Notes under the pieces: generated by a model
The model's input: the letters and a program-made list of their open reading frames with translations, nothing else
The model's database searches: none
What the model was told of the DNA's origin: nothing
Translations under genes and position numbers: made by a program
NCBI RefSeq assembly: GCF_000425425.1
Contig: NZ_AUDK01000002.1
Location: 186,001-250,000 of the forward strand
Source: Flavobacterium daejeonense DSM 17708
GTDB taxonomy: Bacteria > Bacteroidota > Bacteroidia > Flavobacteriales > Flavobacteriaceae
Direction of reading: 5' to 3'
DNA: 64,000 nucleotides
Shown: one piece after another, positions 45,001 to 52,427 of the stretch
Layout of the letters: each line of letters begins with the position of its first letter
How positions within the stretch are numbered: position 1 is the stretch's first letter

Positions 45001-45236
45001 GTTCTTACTTAAGACTAAAAACCTTAGTTTTAGGTTATGATTTTAAAGTGAATGATGCTAATTATGTTAAGTATATTAAACTTTATGCAACGGCTAATAA
45101 CCTGCTAACTTTTACGAAGTATTTAGGTTATGACCCTGAGTTTAGTCCTACTTCATCAATTTTTGGACAGGGAACAGATATTGGTTTAGCTCCACAGTTC
45201 AGAACACTTCAGTTAGGATTACGTTTAGGACTATAA
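42051..45236 (+). CDS. SusC/RagA-family TonB-dependent outer-membrane transporter 2
   Basis: A 1061-residue importer with signal peptide about 1-25. It has a carboxypeptidase-regulatory-like domain (about 48-125: VKGVVKSAATNKALSGINV). The plug contains LQGKVAGLNTVRNSGTPGAG and LSLRGMTSLYGTNKPLIVVDG, followed by ITVIKDGSSLYGTKGANGVI. The barrel has the usual tyrosine-rich strands. The first part of the plug is poorly conserved relative to transporter 1, and the two proteins are clearly different lineages, so they may import different fragments of the polysaccharide. Confidence 0.94.
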   Translation: MLKNIKISCLASLFFAGGLYVPMYAQETQKPKTTANTTINNKTKGILVKGVVKSAATNKALSGINVAVEGFSSAITNDDGSFEIKVPNLEALLKISGENYQTEVHPLRNQKDGIGIYLSEPNYAAAYQIADMAQGSKMQYNNTHAATVVDFDKDQWSNPLNEAVGGFLQGKVAGLNTVRNSGTPGAGSYLSLRGMTSLYGTNKPLIVVDGMIYDDEDYGSGIIQNTSSSPLANIDVKDIEDITVIKDGSSLYGTKGANGVIKITTIRPTELTTKIDFTMYGGVNQTPDQLPLLGANGYRTYMSQLEASRGLTQSQIAALPYMNDEVGSTGYYTYHNNTNWQNEVLKSSVNQNYYVKIRGGDDIAKFGLSVGYLDSKGTIDKTESKRYSTRLNAALKLTNKLTVDANLSFVQNQQDQWNQGASFTSPLYLSLTKSPLLAKQLVDDVGEVSPNLADVDYFNIGNPNAILQNGFGLNKNYRFFGDLKFTYALNKDWDINTILGLTYNKERKTFFIPDYGIASFVLPTAIGTNQSGSEVQVYKSIYTDTYANYMKHINNDHNFNARFGVRTQSNKSESDLGLGYNSSTDDFTTVGASSSLLRQIGGALNEWNWMNIYANADYNYRNKYFLTTNYAVDGSSRFGDKMNGANKYALMSSLSGAWMVSSEGFMKNMKAVDYLKLRASYGYSGNDDIGNFAAQQYYVSQNFLGMQGLVRGNIANPDLEWETVKKFNVGVDFGIFNERLNASMDYFTNRTRNMIVYKSIPNATGFDYMPVNSGAMRTTGAELALNARVIKSTDFTFDLGINLSRYKNEIQGLPDGDILTQFAGATYLTSVGKDANLFYGLKSLGVFSTTAEANAAGLNKRLENGNLVPFGAGDMHYADVDGNNIIDENDRMVIGNPNPDLTGNVSANFTYKRFSLQALFNFSVGNDIYNGLRNNLEKMSGYENQTVAVANRWRAEGQQTDIPRATWGDPMGNADFSSRWIEDGSYLRLKTLVLGYDFKVNDANYVKYIKLYATANNLLTFTKYLGYDPEFSPTSSIFGQGTDIGLAPQFRTLQLGLRLGL

Positions 45237-45263
45237 TTTTTTAATTCAAGAAACAATTTACAG

Positions 45264-47012
45264 ATGATAACAACAATTAAAACAAAAACTACTAAGGGAA
45301 TTATATCAGTGGTGTCAGCAATGACACTACTGTTAAGCCTTGGTTCCTGTCAGGATTTTTTGGATGTTCAACCGGAAGATAAGTTAGCAGAGGAGCAGAT
45401 GTATCGTAATGTTAATGATGCCGATGCGGCCGTAATAGGGATTTATGGGAAATTTATGGGATTAGCTAAAAAATACGTTATTTTGAATGAAATGCGTGCC
45501 GATTTGATGACGACTACTGCTAATTCCAGCCCTTATTTGAAACAATTATCAGAGCATAATGAAACCGCTGATAATCCTTATGTTAGTCCTAAGGATTTTT
45601 ATGAATTGATTCTTAATTGTAATGATGCTTTAAAGAATTTCGATATTATGCTTGCTGAAAAAAGATTTAAGCAGGAAGAGTACAATCAACGTTATTCGGA
45701 TATTGGATGTATTCGTTCCTGGGTGTATTTGCAGTTAGGAATTCAATACGGCAGTGTTCCTTATATAACAGATCCTATTGAAAATATTGATGATGTTAAA
45801 AATATTTCTAAATATCCAAGAATTTCATTTAATCAATTAATTGAAAATTTGGTTGATTTTACGGAGAATTTACCTTTCAAAAAACCTTATCCTGAAGGCA
45901 CTAATTTGAGAACCTCTGTTGATGGATACAGTACGGAATATTTTTTTATTAATAAAGAATGTCTTTTAGGTGATTTGAACTTGTGGAAAGGAGATTATCT
46001 TATGGCGGCTTCTTACTATAAGAAAGTGTTGGAAACTTCCACCGGTGCTGCATCTTCAGCATATTTGTTTGATAAATACCGTTTAAGTTGGTCTGCTGCG
46101 AATATAATGGTTAGTTATATAAGTGGGCGTGAATTAGATACTAATGGCTTGTTAAATTCTGATACTGAGGGATGGAGGTCTATTTTTTCGAGACCTGTAG
46201 ATGCACAGTGGACTTATGAATGGATTTGGTCTCTTCCTTTTGATAGTGAATTTGCTCCTGCTAATCCTTTTATTTCGTTTTTCTCTAAAAATTCAGGAGA
46301 TTATCAGGCAAAACCATCACAAAGTGCTATGGATAGATGGAATTCAGAAACTCAGACTAATGGTTTCCCTTATGATGCCCGCGGTCCTAAATACACTTAT
46401 AAAATGGTAGGTGGTGAGCCGGTTATCATGAAGTATCTTTATAAATATGAATCGGCTGGCGATCCTTTTAAGACAGAAGGAGATTGGTTTTTATATCGTG
46501 CTGCTAAGTTACATTTGCGATATGCTGAAGCGGCTAATAGGGATAATGAGCATAGAATTGCTGATGGTATATATAATAGAGGTGGAATTAGAGGAGCTTT
46601 TACTCGTCCAGGTCTAAATACTGGTTCAGATGATGTTACGAATGAGATGCAAACTCATAAGCCATTTCCTTATGATTTTAAATGTCGTGAAGGTCAATTT
46701 CCTTATTACAGAGATGATTGGTATCGTGCTTCATTAGGAGTTAGAGGTAGAGCAAATTTACTAAGAAAAGAAGTTGTAGGTGATAGTTTGATTTCTATAG
46801 AAAATAATCTTATTGATGAGGCAGCATTAGAATTGGCTTATGAAGGAAACCGATGGGAAGATTTAGTGCGTATTGCAAGACGTAGAAATGACCCTTCTTA
46901 CTTAGCGAATAAAATTTACGATAAGTTAAGTAAAGAAGGTAATGCTGAAGCTGAAAATGTAAAAGCTAAATTAATGAATCCAGATAACTGGTACCTGCCT
47001 TTTAACTGGTAG
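45264..47012 (+). CDS. SusD/RagB-family lipoprotein 2
   Basis: A 582-residue lipoprotein (lipobox LGSC, about Cys29, followed by QDFLDVQPEDKL). It has SusD motifs: DADAAVIGIYGKFMG near the start, SYYKKVLETS helices, and the C-terminal block AALELAYEGNRWEDLVRIARR. It is longer than SusD 1. It follows susC 2 by 27 bp and ends the operon before a terminator. Confidence 0.93.
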   Translation: MITTIKTKTTKGIISVVSAMTLLLSLGSCQDFLDVQPEDKLAEEQMYRNVNDADAAVIGIYGKFMGLAKKYVILNEMRADLMTTTANSSPYLKQLSEHNETADNPYVSPKDFYELILNCNDALKNFDIMLAEKRFKQEEYNQRYSDIGCIRSWVYLQLGIQYGSVPYITDPIENIDDVKNISKYPRISFNQLIENLVDFTENLPFKKPYPEGTNLRTSVDGYSTEYFFINKECLLGDLNLWKGDYLMAASYYKKVLETSTGAASSAYLFDKYRLSWSAANIMVSYISGRELDTNGLLNSDTEGWRSIFSRPVDAQWTYEWIWSLPFDSEFAPANPFISFFSKNSGDYQAKPSQSAMDRWNSETQTNGFPYDARGPKYTYKMVGGEPVIMKYLYKYESAGDPFKTEGDWFLYRAAKLHLRYAEAANRDNEHRIADGIYNRGGIRGAFTRPGLNTGSDDVTNEMQTHKPFPYDFKCREGQFPYYRDDWYRASLGVRGRANLLRKEVVGDSLISIENNLIDEAALELAYEGNRWEDLVRIARRRNDPSYLANKIYDKLSKEGNAEAENVKAKLMNPDNWYLPFNW

Positions 47013-47037
47013 TTTAAATAATTGAATATTGTAGTGA

Positions 47038-47070
47038 AAAGCCGTCCTTGATACATTAGGGCGGTTTTTT
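47038..47070 (+). terminator. Terminator of the FAS1/SusCD operon
   Basis: CCGTCCT (47042-47048) pairs with AGGGCGG (47058-47064), with one wobble, and is followed by seven Ts. It lies 29 bp after the SusD 2 stop. Confidence 0.75.
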
Positions 47071-47123
47071 TATTGTCCTACCGCATTTTTACCAACTCTT
47101 TTTTACCACATCACCACCCAAAA

Positions 47124-47174
47124 AAAATCTCAAAGCCGCTTTAGAATTCAATTCTAAAGCGGCTTTGAGATTTT
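47124..47174 (-). terminator. Terminator of the pseudouridine synthase gene: 25-bp perfect inverted repeat
   Basis: The arms 47124-47148 and 47150-47174 are exact complements around one base. The core is CAAAGCCGCTTTAGAATT and its reverse. A/T runs on both sides would let it stop transcription in either direction. It lies just after the stop of the minus-strand synthase gene at 47189. Confidence 0.8.
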
Positions 47175-47188
47175 ATTCAGGTAAAAAC

Positions 47189-48097
47189 TTAAGCGTTCTT
47201 GATATTAATGATTTCCTGATCGGTAAGGAGTCTCCAGTTACCGCGTGGTAAATTCTTTTTGGTCAATCCGGCAAAGGCAACGCGATCTACTCTTAAAACA
47301 TCATAATCTAAATGTTCAAAAATGTTACGCACTACTTTGATGTTAGTCGTTTTTAGTTTAAGTCCAATTTCGCTTTTGGCTTCTCCTTCAATGTAGCTTA
47401 CTTCTTCTACAAAAACACGGTGTCCGTCAATAAACAAACCTTTGCTGATTTTTTCCAAATCTTCAAATTTTAGATTTTTATCTAAAGAAACCTGGTATAT
47501 TTTGGATGATTTTTGATTAGGAAGCGAAAATTTACGAATCAAATCGGTGTCATTCGTGAACAATAAAAGACCGGTTGTGTTTTTGTCCATTCTTCCCACA
47601 GCTGCAATTTTAGAAGTGGTAGAGCCTTTTACTAATTCTAACACATTGCGGTATTCCTGACCTTCGTCAAGAGCAGTGGTGAAGTTTTTAGGTTTGTTCA
47701 ATAAGATATATACTTTCTTTTCAGGGGTTAAGGTTACTCCGTCAAAGTTTACAACATCGCCTGGTTTTACTAAATAACCCATTTCGGTTACCGGAACACC
47801 ATTGACTTTTACATTTCCTGACTGGATGTAAATATCGGCATCGCGACGGGAACAAACTCCCGAATTTGAGATGTATTTGTTTAAACGAATTTCGTCTTTT
47901 GCTTTAGGTCTTTTGGCAGTTGGATTTGGTTTTTTCTCAACTTTATTTGAAGAAACTTCAGTAGCTTTTGTATGTGGTTTTGCTTTTTTAGGGCTTTGTG
48001 CTCTTTTTGGCAACGCAGCTTTCGGCTTGTTAGAGCTTGGTCTGGAACTATTTGGTCTGGAACCACCTCTTTTATTATTGCCTTCCTTATTATTCAT
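47189..48097 (-). CDS. RsuA/RluB-family pseudouridine synthase
   Basis: A 302-residue rRNA pseudouridine synthase. Residues about 1-65 are a Lys/Asn/Ser/Pro-rich basic extension, probably unstructured. An S4 RNA-binding domain follows (RLNKYISNSGVCSRRDAD), then the catalytic domain with the family motif VGRMDKNTTGLLLFTND, whose Asp is the nucleophile. Met replaces the common Leu in GRLD. The ATG at 48097 is chosen. An upstream TTG at 48118 is part of the -7 box TATCTTTG (48123-48116) and therefore cannot be a start. The gene is unrelated to its neighbours and forms a single unit. Confidence 0.9.
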   Translation of the reverse strand: MNNKEGNNKRGGSRPNSSRPSSNKPKAALPKRAQSPKKAKPHTKATEVSSNKVEKKPNPTAKRPKAKDEIRLNKYISNSGVCSRRDADIYIQSGNVKVNGVPVTEMGYLVKPGDVVNFDGVTLTPEKKVYILLNKPKNFTTALDEGQEYRNVLELVKGSTTSKIAAVGRMDKNTTGLLLFTNDTDLIRKFSLPNQKSSKIYQVSLDKNLKFEDLEKISKGLFIDGHRVFVEEVSYIEGEAKSEIGLKLKTTNIKVVRNIFEHLDYDVLRVDRVAFAGLTKKNLPRGNWRLLTDQEIINIKNA

Positions 48098-48211
48098 AAT
48101 CGTAGATAATTTTTGCAAAGATAGTATTTATATGATTGCTAAGTGATAAAAGGAAATTATAAAACTGAAAGTGTGTTTAGAAAAAGTGATTTTTGTTAAT
48201 TATGACTTTTT

Positions 48212-49168
48212 CTAAAACGACAACAGTAATTTTTTACCATGCCATAAAACATTCGGGTCAATCAATACGATACAAAAAACTCCTGATACGATTAGAAATT
48301 TCAAAACGTTATGAAGGATTAAGAACTGGATTTTAGTTGAGGATTTCCATAAATACATCAGGAAAAAAATCAGGATGATCAGGCTGGAATAAAAATAGAT
48401 GTCCATGTAGCCTACATCGTAAATTTCGATTAAAATGTAAATGGGGAATAATGTTAAAAAGGTTAATAAAGTAATTATTTTTTTAGAATTCTGCTCGCCG
48501 TAAAGTACCGGAATGGTTTGGTAATTGTCAGCAATATCACCTTTAATATTTTCTAAATCTTTAATCATCTCTCTGATGAGTAACAATAAAAATAAAAATG
48601 TGGCGTGGGCAAAAATAACCATGAACTGGCTTTTGTAACTTTCGATTTCGTACAAAGGCAGTTTCGTGTAATAATACAGCAAAATGGCAAAAAAAGGCAA
48701 CACTGCCATTAATGCGGCCATCAGATTTCCAATTAAAGGGTATCTTTTGATTTTATGGGAATAAAACCAAATCAAAAAAATATACACAGAAAAAAATAAT
48801 AAAGCCCGCCAGGAAATAAACCAGGCAATGATAGCTACAATAAAATTTAGGCTAAAATAAACTTTAAGTTTGGTTGACTGGCTGACCAAACGATCCAGCA
48901 TCGATTTATTAGGACGATTGATTAAGTCTTTTTTACTGTCGTAAAAGTTATTGATGATGTAGCCCGAAGCAATAGTTAACGAGGAAGTAAAAACAATTAA
49001 AAACAGATTGAAATCCAGTAAAATATCCAAAGCCCTTATTTCGGGAGCCAGAATAAATATAGCCGATAAGTATTGCGCCAGAATGATAATTGGAATATTG
49101 TAGCCTCTGACCACAGAGAACAAACTGATAATTTTTAACGCTAAGAGTCTGTTTTTTCTACTAAACAT
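48212..49168 (-). CDS. UbiA-family prenyltransferase, probably geranylgeranylglycerol-phosphate geranylgeranyltransferase type
   Basis: A 318-residue integral membrane protein with about eight helices. It carries the UbiA Asp-rich motif GYIINNFYDSKKDLINRPNK and a second motif REMIKDLENIKGDIADN. UbiA enzymes transfer a prenyl chain to an acceptor. Flavobacterial members next to mevalonate genes are often annotated as geranylgeranylglycerol-phosphate transferases; the acceptor cannot be read from sequence. A -7 box, TAAATTTG, on the minus strand at 49232-49225 fits its own promoter. Confidence 0.8.
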   Translation of the reverse strand: MFSRKNRLLALKIISLFSVVRGYNIPIIILAQYLSAIFILAPEIRALDILLDFNLFLIVFTSSLTIASGYIINNFYDSKKDLINRPNKSMLDRLVSQSTKLKVYFSLNFIVAIIAWFISWRALLFFSVYIFLIWFYSHKIKRYPLIGNLMAALMAVLPFFAILLYYYTKLPLYEIESYKSQFMVIFAHATFLFLLLLIREMIKDLENIKGDIADNYQTIPVLYGEQNSKKIITLLTFLTLFPIYILIEIYDVGYMDIYFYSSLIILIFFLMYLWKSSTKIQFLILHNVLKFLIVSGVFCIVLIDPNVLWHGKKLLLSF

Positions 49169-49301
49169 TACTGTTTTTTAGTCAATTGATTTGTTGTGAT
49201 TTACCGAAAGAGTAATTTTTAAATCAAATTTAAGGGTTTGTTTTTTAAAATACACTTCAATTGAATAAAATAACTAATAATTATGAGTTCCATTATTGGG
49301 A

Positions 49302-50738
49302 TTACGAGATGAGAGAATCGTATTTTTTAGGCAAATTTATGGTGAATTTTGTACCAATGTCAATTTTTGAAGAAATTTCGATAGTTCCGTTAAGTGCTTT
49401 GATAGCGTCTTTTACCAGATAAAGTCCCAAACCGGTGCCTTTGTTGCTATTATTGGTCACAAAAAACATATCAAATATTTTATGTTGGTATTCCGGTTTT
49501 ATTCCAATACCGTTATCAGAAATTACAATTTTATTACTCTGATAGTCTTCATAAGTGTTGATGGTTATATAACGATTTTCTTTTCCGCTATCCGAATATT
49601 TGATAGCATTCGTCAGTAAATTGTTGATGATGGTTTTTAGTTTCAATTCATCGCTAAGAATGTTGTCAATATGCAGTGTTTTGTTAATTTTTATTTGCTG
49701 TGTTTCCTGTCTGTATTGATTTAAGCTGATTGCGTCTTCTATTATTTGCACTAGACTTACATTGGATATAGCCATTTTGGCTTTTTTGTTTCTGGAATAA
49801 TTAATGATGTCTTTTATAAATTGGTCTTGTTTATCCAGATTTTGATTCATAAGCGCCAAATATGCCCGCAATTGAGTAATGTTGTTTTCGGTATTCATGA
49901 TTTCGATTAATCCTTTTAACGAAGAAATTGGCGATCTTAAATCATGTGAGGCACTGTACACAAATTTGTCCAGTTCGGTGTTGACGATAGTCAGATTTTT
50001 GTTAGTTTCCTCCGTCTCTGTTTTGGAACGTTTCAGTCGGTTAACAATTACCAGATAATAAATACTGACACTTCCAATAATAATTAGTAAAAAAAAAATA
50101 TTGATTATTAAAAGAAGGCTTTTGATAGCGCGTGAGCCTGAACTCAGTTTTTCCGAAAAAGCTCTTTCATGTTGATTAATTTTAATGCTTAATCGGCTAA
50201 TTTTTTTTAGAATGTTTTGTTGGTCAGTACTACTTAAACTGTTTGTGGTTGTTTTTTGATGTACTTCCTGTCCTAAAAGGTTTAATTCATCAATTAATAA
50301 ATCTCCTTTTTCCCATTCTTTTATTGCTTTTTCAAAAAAAGAAACCGATTTGAAATTTTTAAAAAGCCAAATTAAGTCATCAAAGTCTTTAGGATTGTTT
50401 CGTCCTGCTTTAAGGCCGGCTTCCACTGTTTCTATTGGTGCATTGTTGAGTAAACCCATTCGGGCAATTTGGTCTCCATAAGGAACATTCAGTTCTTTAT
50501 TGAAAGATTTCCATTCGGCAACATCTTTGGTAAAAAGATAAGTGGTTAAGTGACGTGTAGCATTATTTTGCCCTTTGGAATAATGTGATTCTCCATTAAT
50601 ATAGGCTCTGGAAGCTGACAGAATTTTTATGGTAAAATAATTACTTATTATTAGTAAAGTGCAGGAAAGAGTAACGATTAGTAACGGAATGAAAACATTG
50701 CCTAGCTTAATTTTTTTGAGGAGCGTATTGTTAAGCAT
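49302..50738 (-). CDS. Orphan membrane sensor histidine kinase
   Basis: A 478-residue inner-membrane kinase. TM1 is at about residues 14-37, an extracytoplasmic four-helix-like sensor of about 170 residues follows, and TM2 is at about 207-230. A short coiled coil leads to the HisKA domain with the phosphorylated His in YSASHDLRSPISSLKG. The HATPase_c domain has NNLLTNAIKYSDS, VISDNGIGI and GTGLGLYLVKDA. No response regulator gene is adjacent, so its partner lies elsewhere. The large helical sensor domain suggests detection of a periplasmic or membrane signal; no ligand is apparent. Confidence 0.88.
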   Translation of the reverse strand: MLNNTLLKKIKLGNVFIPLLIVTLSCTLLIISNYFTIKILSASRAYINGESHYSKGQNNATRHLTTYLFTKDVAEWKSFNKELNVPYGDQIARMGLLNNAPIETVEAGLKAGRNNPKDFDDLIWLFKNFKSVSFFEKAIKEWEKGDLLIDELNLLGQEVHQKTTTNSLSSTDQQNILKKISRLSIKINQHERAFSEKLSSGSRAIKSLLLIINIFFLLIIIGSVSIYYLVIVNRLKRSKTETEETNKNLTIVNTELDKFVYSASHDLRSPISSLKGLIEIMNTENNITQLRAYLALMNQNLDKQDQFIKDIINYSRNKKAKMAISNVSLVQIIEDAISLNQYRQETQQIKINKTLHIDNILSDELKLKTIINNLLTNAIKYSDSGKENRYITINTYEDYQSNKIVISDNGIGIKPEYQHKIFDMFFVTNNSNKGTGLGLYLVKDAIKALNGTIEISSKIDIGTKFTINLPKKYDSLIS

Positions 50739-50883
50739 ATCGTTTTTATTTTAGTTTAACAAATGAAAACTGTAACTTAAAGATACATCGTTTTTTTGAT
50801 TGAAATGTAAGAATTTATCAATCTGTTTAGTAAAATAAAAACTATTGATTGGAGTGGAGATTTTTTTCCTTAGTTAAATGAAA

Positions 50884-50923
50884 ACACCAATAAAGCATCA
50901 GTTGTTTAATGCTTTATTGGTGT
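50884..50923 (-). terminator. Terminator after the mevalonate kinase gene
   Basis: ACACCAATAAAGCAT (50884-50898) and its exact complement at 50909-50923 form a 15-bp stem with a 10-nt loop, 17 bp after the kinase stop. On the minus strand a short T-rich stretch follows. Confidence 0.7.
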
Positions 50924-50940
50924 CAGAATGGAGTTTTTTT

Positions 50941-51879
50941 TTAAAACTGATAAACAACTTCCAGTTTATAATCTTTTAGAGAAGCTTTGGCACGTTCTAA
51001 ATCTTCGGTAAAACCAAGGATGTAACCACCGCCTCCGGAACCGCAAAGTTTTAAATAGTAATCATTAGTTTCGATTCCTTTTTGCCAAATTTCATGAAAC
51101 TGCTCCGGAATCATTGGCTTGAAATGATTCAAAACCACACGGGACAATTTTTTGGTATTGCTGAACAATGATTTCATGTCGCCACCCAGGAAGTTTTCCA
51201 CACAGGCATCGGTATATTTAACAAACTGATTTTTTAACATGGCACGGAACCCTCTGTCTTTCAGGTTTTCCATAAAAATGTTAATCATTGGGGCTGTTTC
51301 GCCAATAATTCCGGAATCTAGAAGGAAAACTGCGGCTTTGCCATCGAAGCTTTGGGTAGGAATTCCTGTTGCTTCGATATGGTCTTTAGAGTTTATCAAA
51401 ATCGGAATACTCAAATAACTGTTCAATGGATCTAAACCGGAACTTTTTCCGTGGAAAAAACTCTCCATTTGTCCAAATATATTTTTAAGCTGTAACAGTT
51501 TTTCACGGGTTAAATTCTCTAAAACGGTGATTTTGTTTAACGCATATTTGTCGTAAATAGCAGCAACCAAAGCACCGCTGCTTCCAACTCCGTAACCCTG
51601 CGGGATACTGGAATCAAAATACATTCCCGTATCAATGTCGTTTTTTAAAGATGGTAAATCAAAAGAAACCAAATTGGTTTTTTCGTTTTCCAATTTTTCT
51701 AAATAATCAGCAAAACGCTTTAAACTGGCGTTCGAAGCTAAAGCCTCTGCCGAAGGATTTTCATTTTTTTTCAAGGCTCCGTTATAAAAATTATACGGAA
51801 TAGAAAGCCCTTTCGAATCACGGATAATTCCGTATTCACCAAAGAGTAATATTTTTGAATAAAATAAAGGTCCTTTCAT
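50941..51879 (-). CDS. Mevalonate kinase-like GHMP kinase
   Basis: A 312-residue cytosolic GHMP-fold kinase. It has the start KGPLFYSKILLFGEYGIIRD typical of mevalonate kinases. The ATP-binding motif is PQGYGVGSSGALVAAI (Pro-X3-Gly-X-Gly-Ser-Ser), with FHGKSSGLDPLNSYL near the catalytic Asp. The C-terminal GHMP motif is KLCGSGGGGYILGF. It phosphorylates mevalonate in isoprenoid synthesis. The gene lies only 2 bp after the frameshifted toxin's restored stop, which indicates transcription from the mvaD side. The other mevalonate-pathway enzymes are not in the window. Confidence 0.85.
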   Translation of the reverse strand: MKGPLFYSKILLFGEYGIIRDSKGLSIPYNFYNGALKKNENPSAEALASNASLKRFADYLEKLENEKTNLVSFDLPSLKNDIDTGMYFDSSIPQGYGVGSSGALVAAIYDKYALNKITVLENLTREKLLQLKNIFGQMESFFHGKSSGLDPLNSYLSIPILINSKDHIEATGIPTQSFDGKAAVFLLDSGIIGETAPMINIFMENLKDRGFRAMLKNQFVKYTDACVENFLGGDMKSLFSNTKKLSRVVLNHFKPMIPEQFHEIWQKGIETNDYYLKLCGSGGGGYILGFTEDLERAKASLKDYKLEVVYQF

Positions 51880-51881
51880 AT

Positions 51882-52185
51882 TTATTTTAAATCTTTTAGT
51901 TTATTTGGGTTTTGTCTGCTGTCAAAAACAGCTACAATAACAATGTGTTTTTGATTGAAATGATAAAACAAACTTGTTTGTTTGCTAATTACTACTTTTC
52001 TTATTTTTTTTATTAGAATTTGAAATTGGAAATAACTCAGGGGTTTTAATGATTAATTTTATACAAGTATTTATTTTATTTGAAAGTTTTCTTTTTACTT
52101 CAATATTCCATTTTGCTTCTATAAAATCAAAAATATTTTTGATTTCTCTCTTTGCCCTGGGAGTAATTACAACTTCCCTTATCAT
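51882..52185 (-). pseudogene. RelE/ParE-type toxin, frameshifted in an A8 tract
   Basis: The open frame from 52185 gives 66 residues (VVITPRAKREIKNIFDFIEAKW) and stops at 51985. Removing one A from the run of eight (52004-52011 on the plus strand is T8) rejoins it to a second frame that continues KVVISKQTSLFYHFNQKH and VAVFDSRQNPNKL to a stop at 51884-51882. The restored length is about 100 residues, normal for RelE/ParE toxins, so this is a single-base insertion or a slippery site. The ATG abuts the antitoxin stop. The toxin would act as an mRNA interferase or gyrase inhibitor; the frameshift probably inactivates it unless slippage occurs. Confidence 0.75.
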
Positions 52186-52404
52186 CTAAAGATGTGGTTT
52201 TATGAATTCGTCAAATGAAGAAAAATTTCCTTTTTCATATTCTTCAAAAGATTCATTTAATATATTTTGTTGTTCCTCTGTTAAATCGTTCCAAAAATCT
52301 TTTTGTTTCTTGTTGAAAATAGATTTGATAGACCGAATAATAGACTCATCATTGGTTTCAGCCAATAATTTTATTAGTTCTAATTTTTCTAATTGAATAT
52401 CCAT
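52186..52404 (-). CDS. Antitoxin of a RelE/ParE-type toxin-antitoxin pair
   Basis: A 72-residue acidic, mostly helical protein (EEQQNILNESFEEYEKGNFSS, with a central SIKSIFNKKQKDFW). Length, charge and position directly upstream of a RelE/ParE toxin gene, sharing a stop-start junction, match short antitoxins of Bacteroidota. No clear DNA-binding fold was identified. It lies between mvaD and mevalonate kinase, 24 bp after mvaD, so it is cotranscribed with essential metabolism genes. Confidence 0.7.
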   Translation of the reverse strand: MDIQLEKLELIKLLAETNDESIIRSIKSIFNKKQKDFWNDLTEEQQNILNESFEEYEKGNFSSFDEFIKPHL

Positions 52405-52427
52405 AATCTAAATTTTCATTAAAGATA

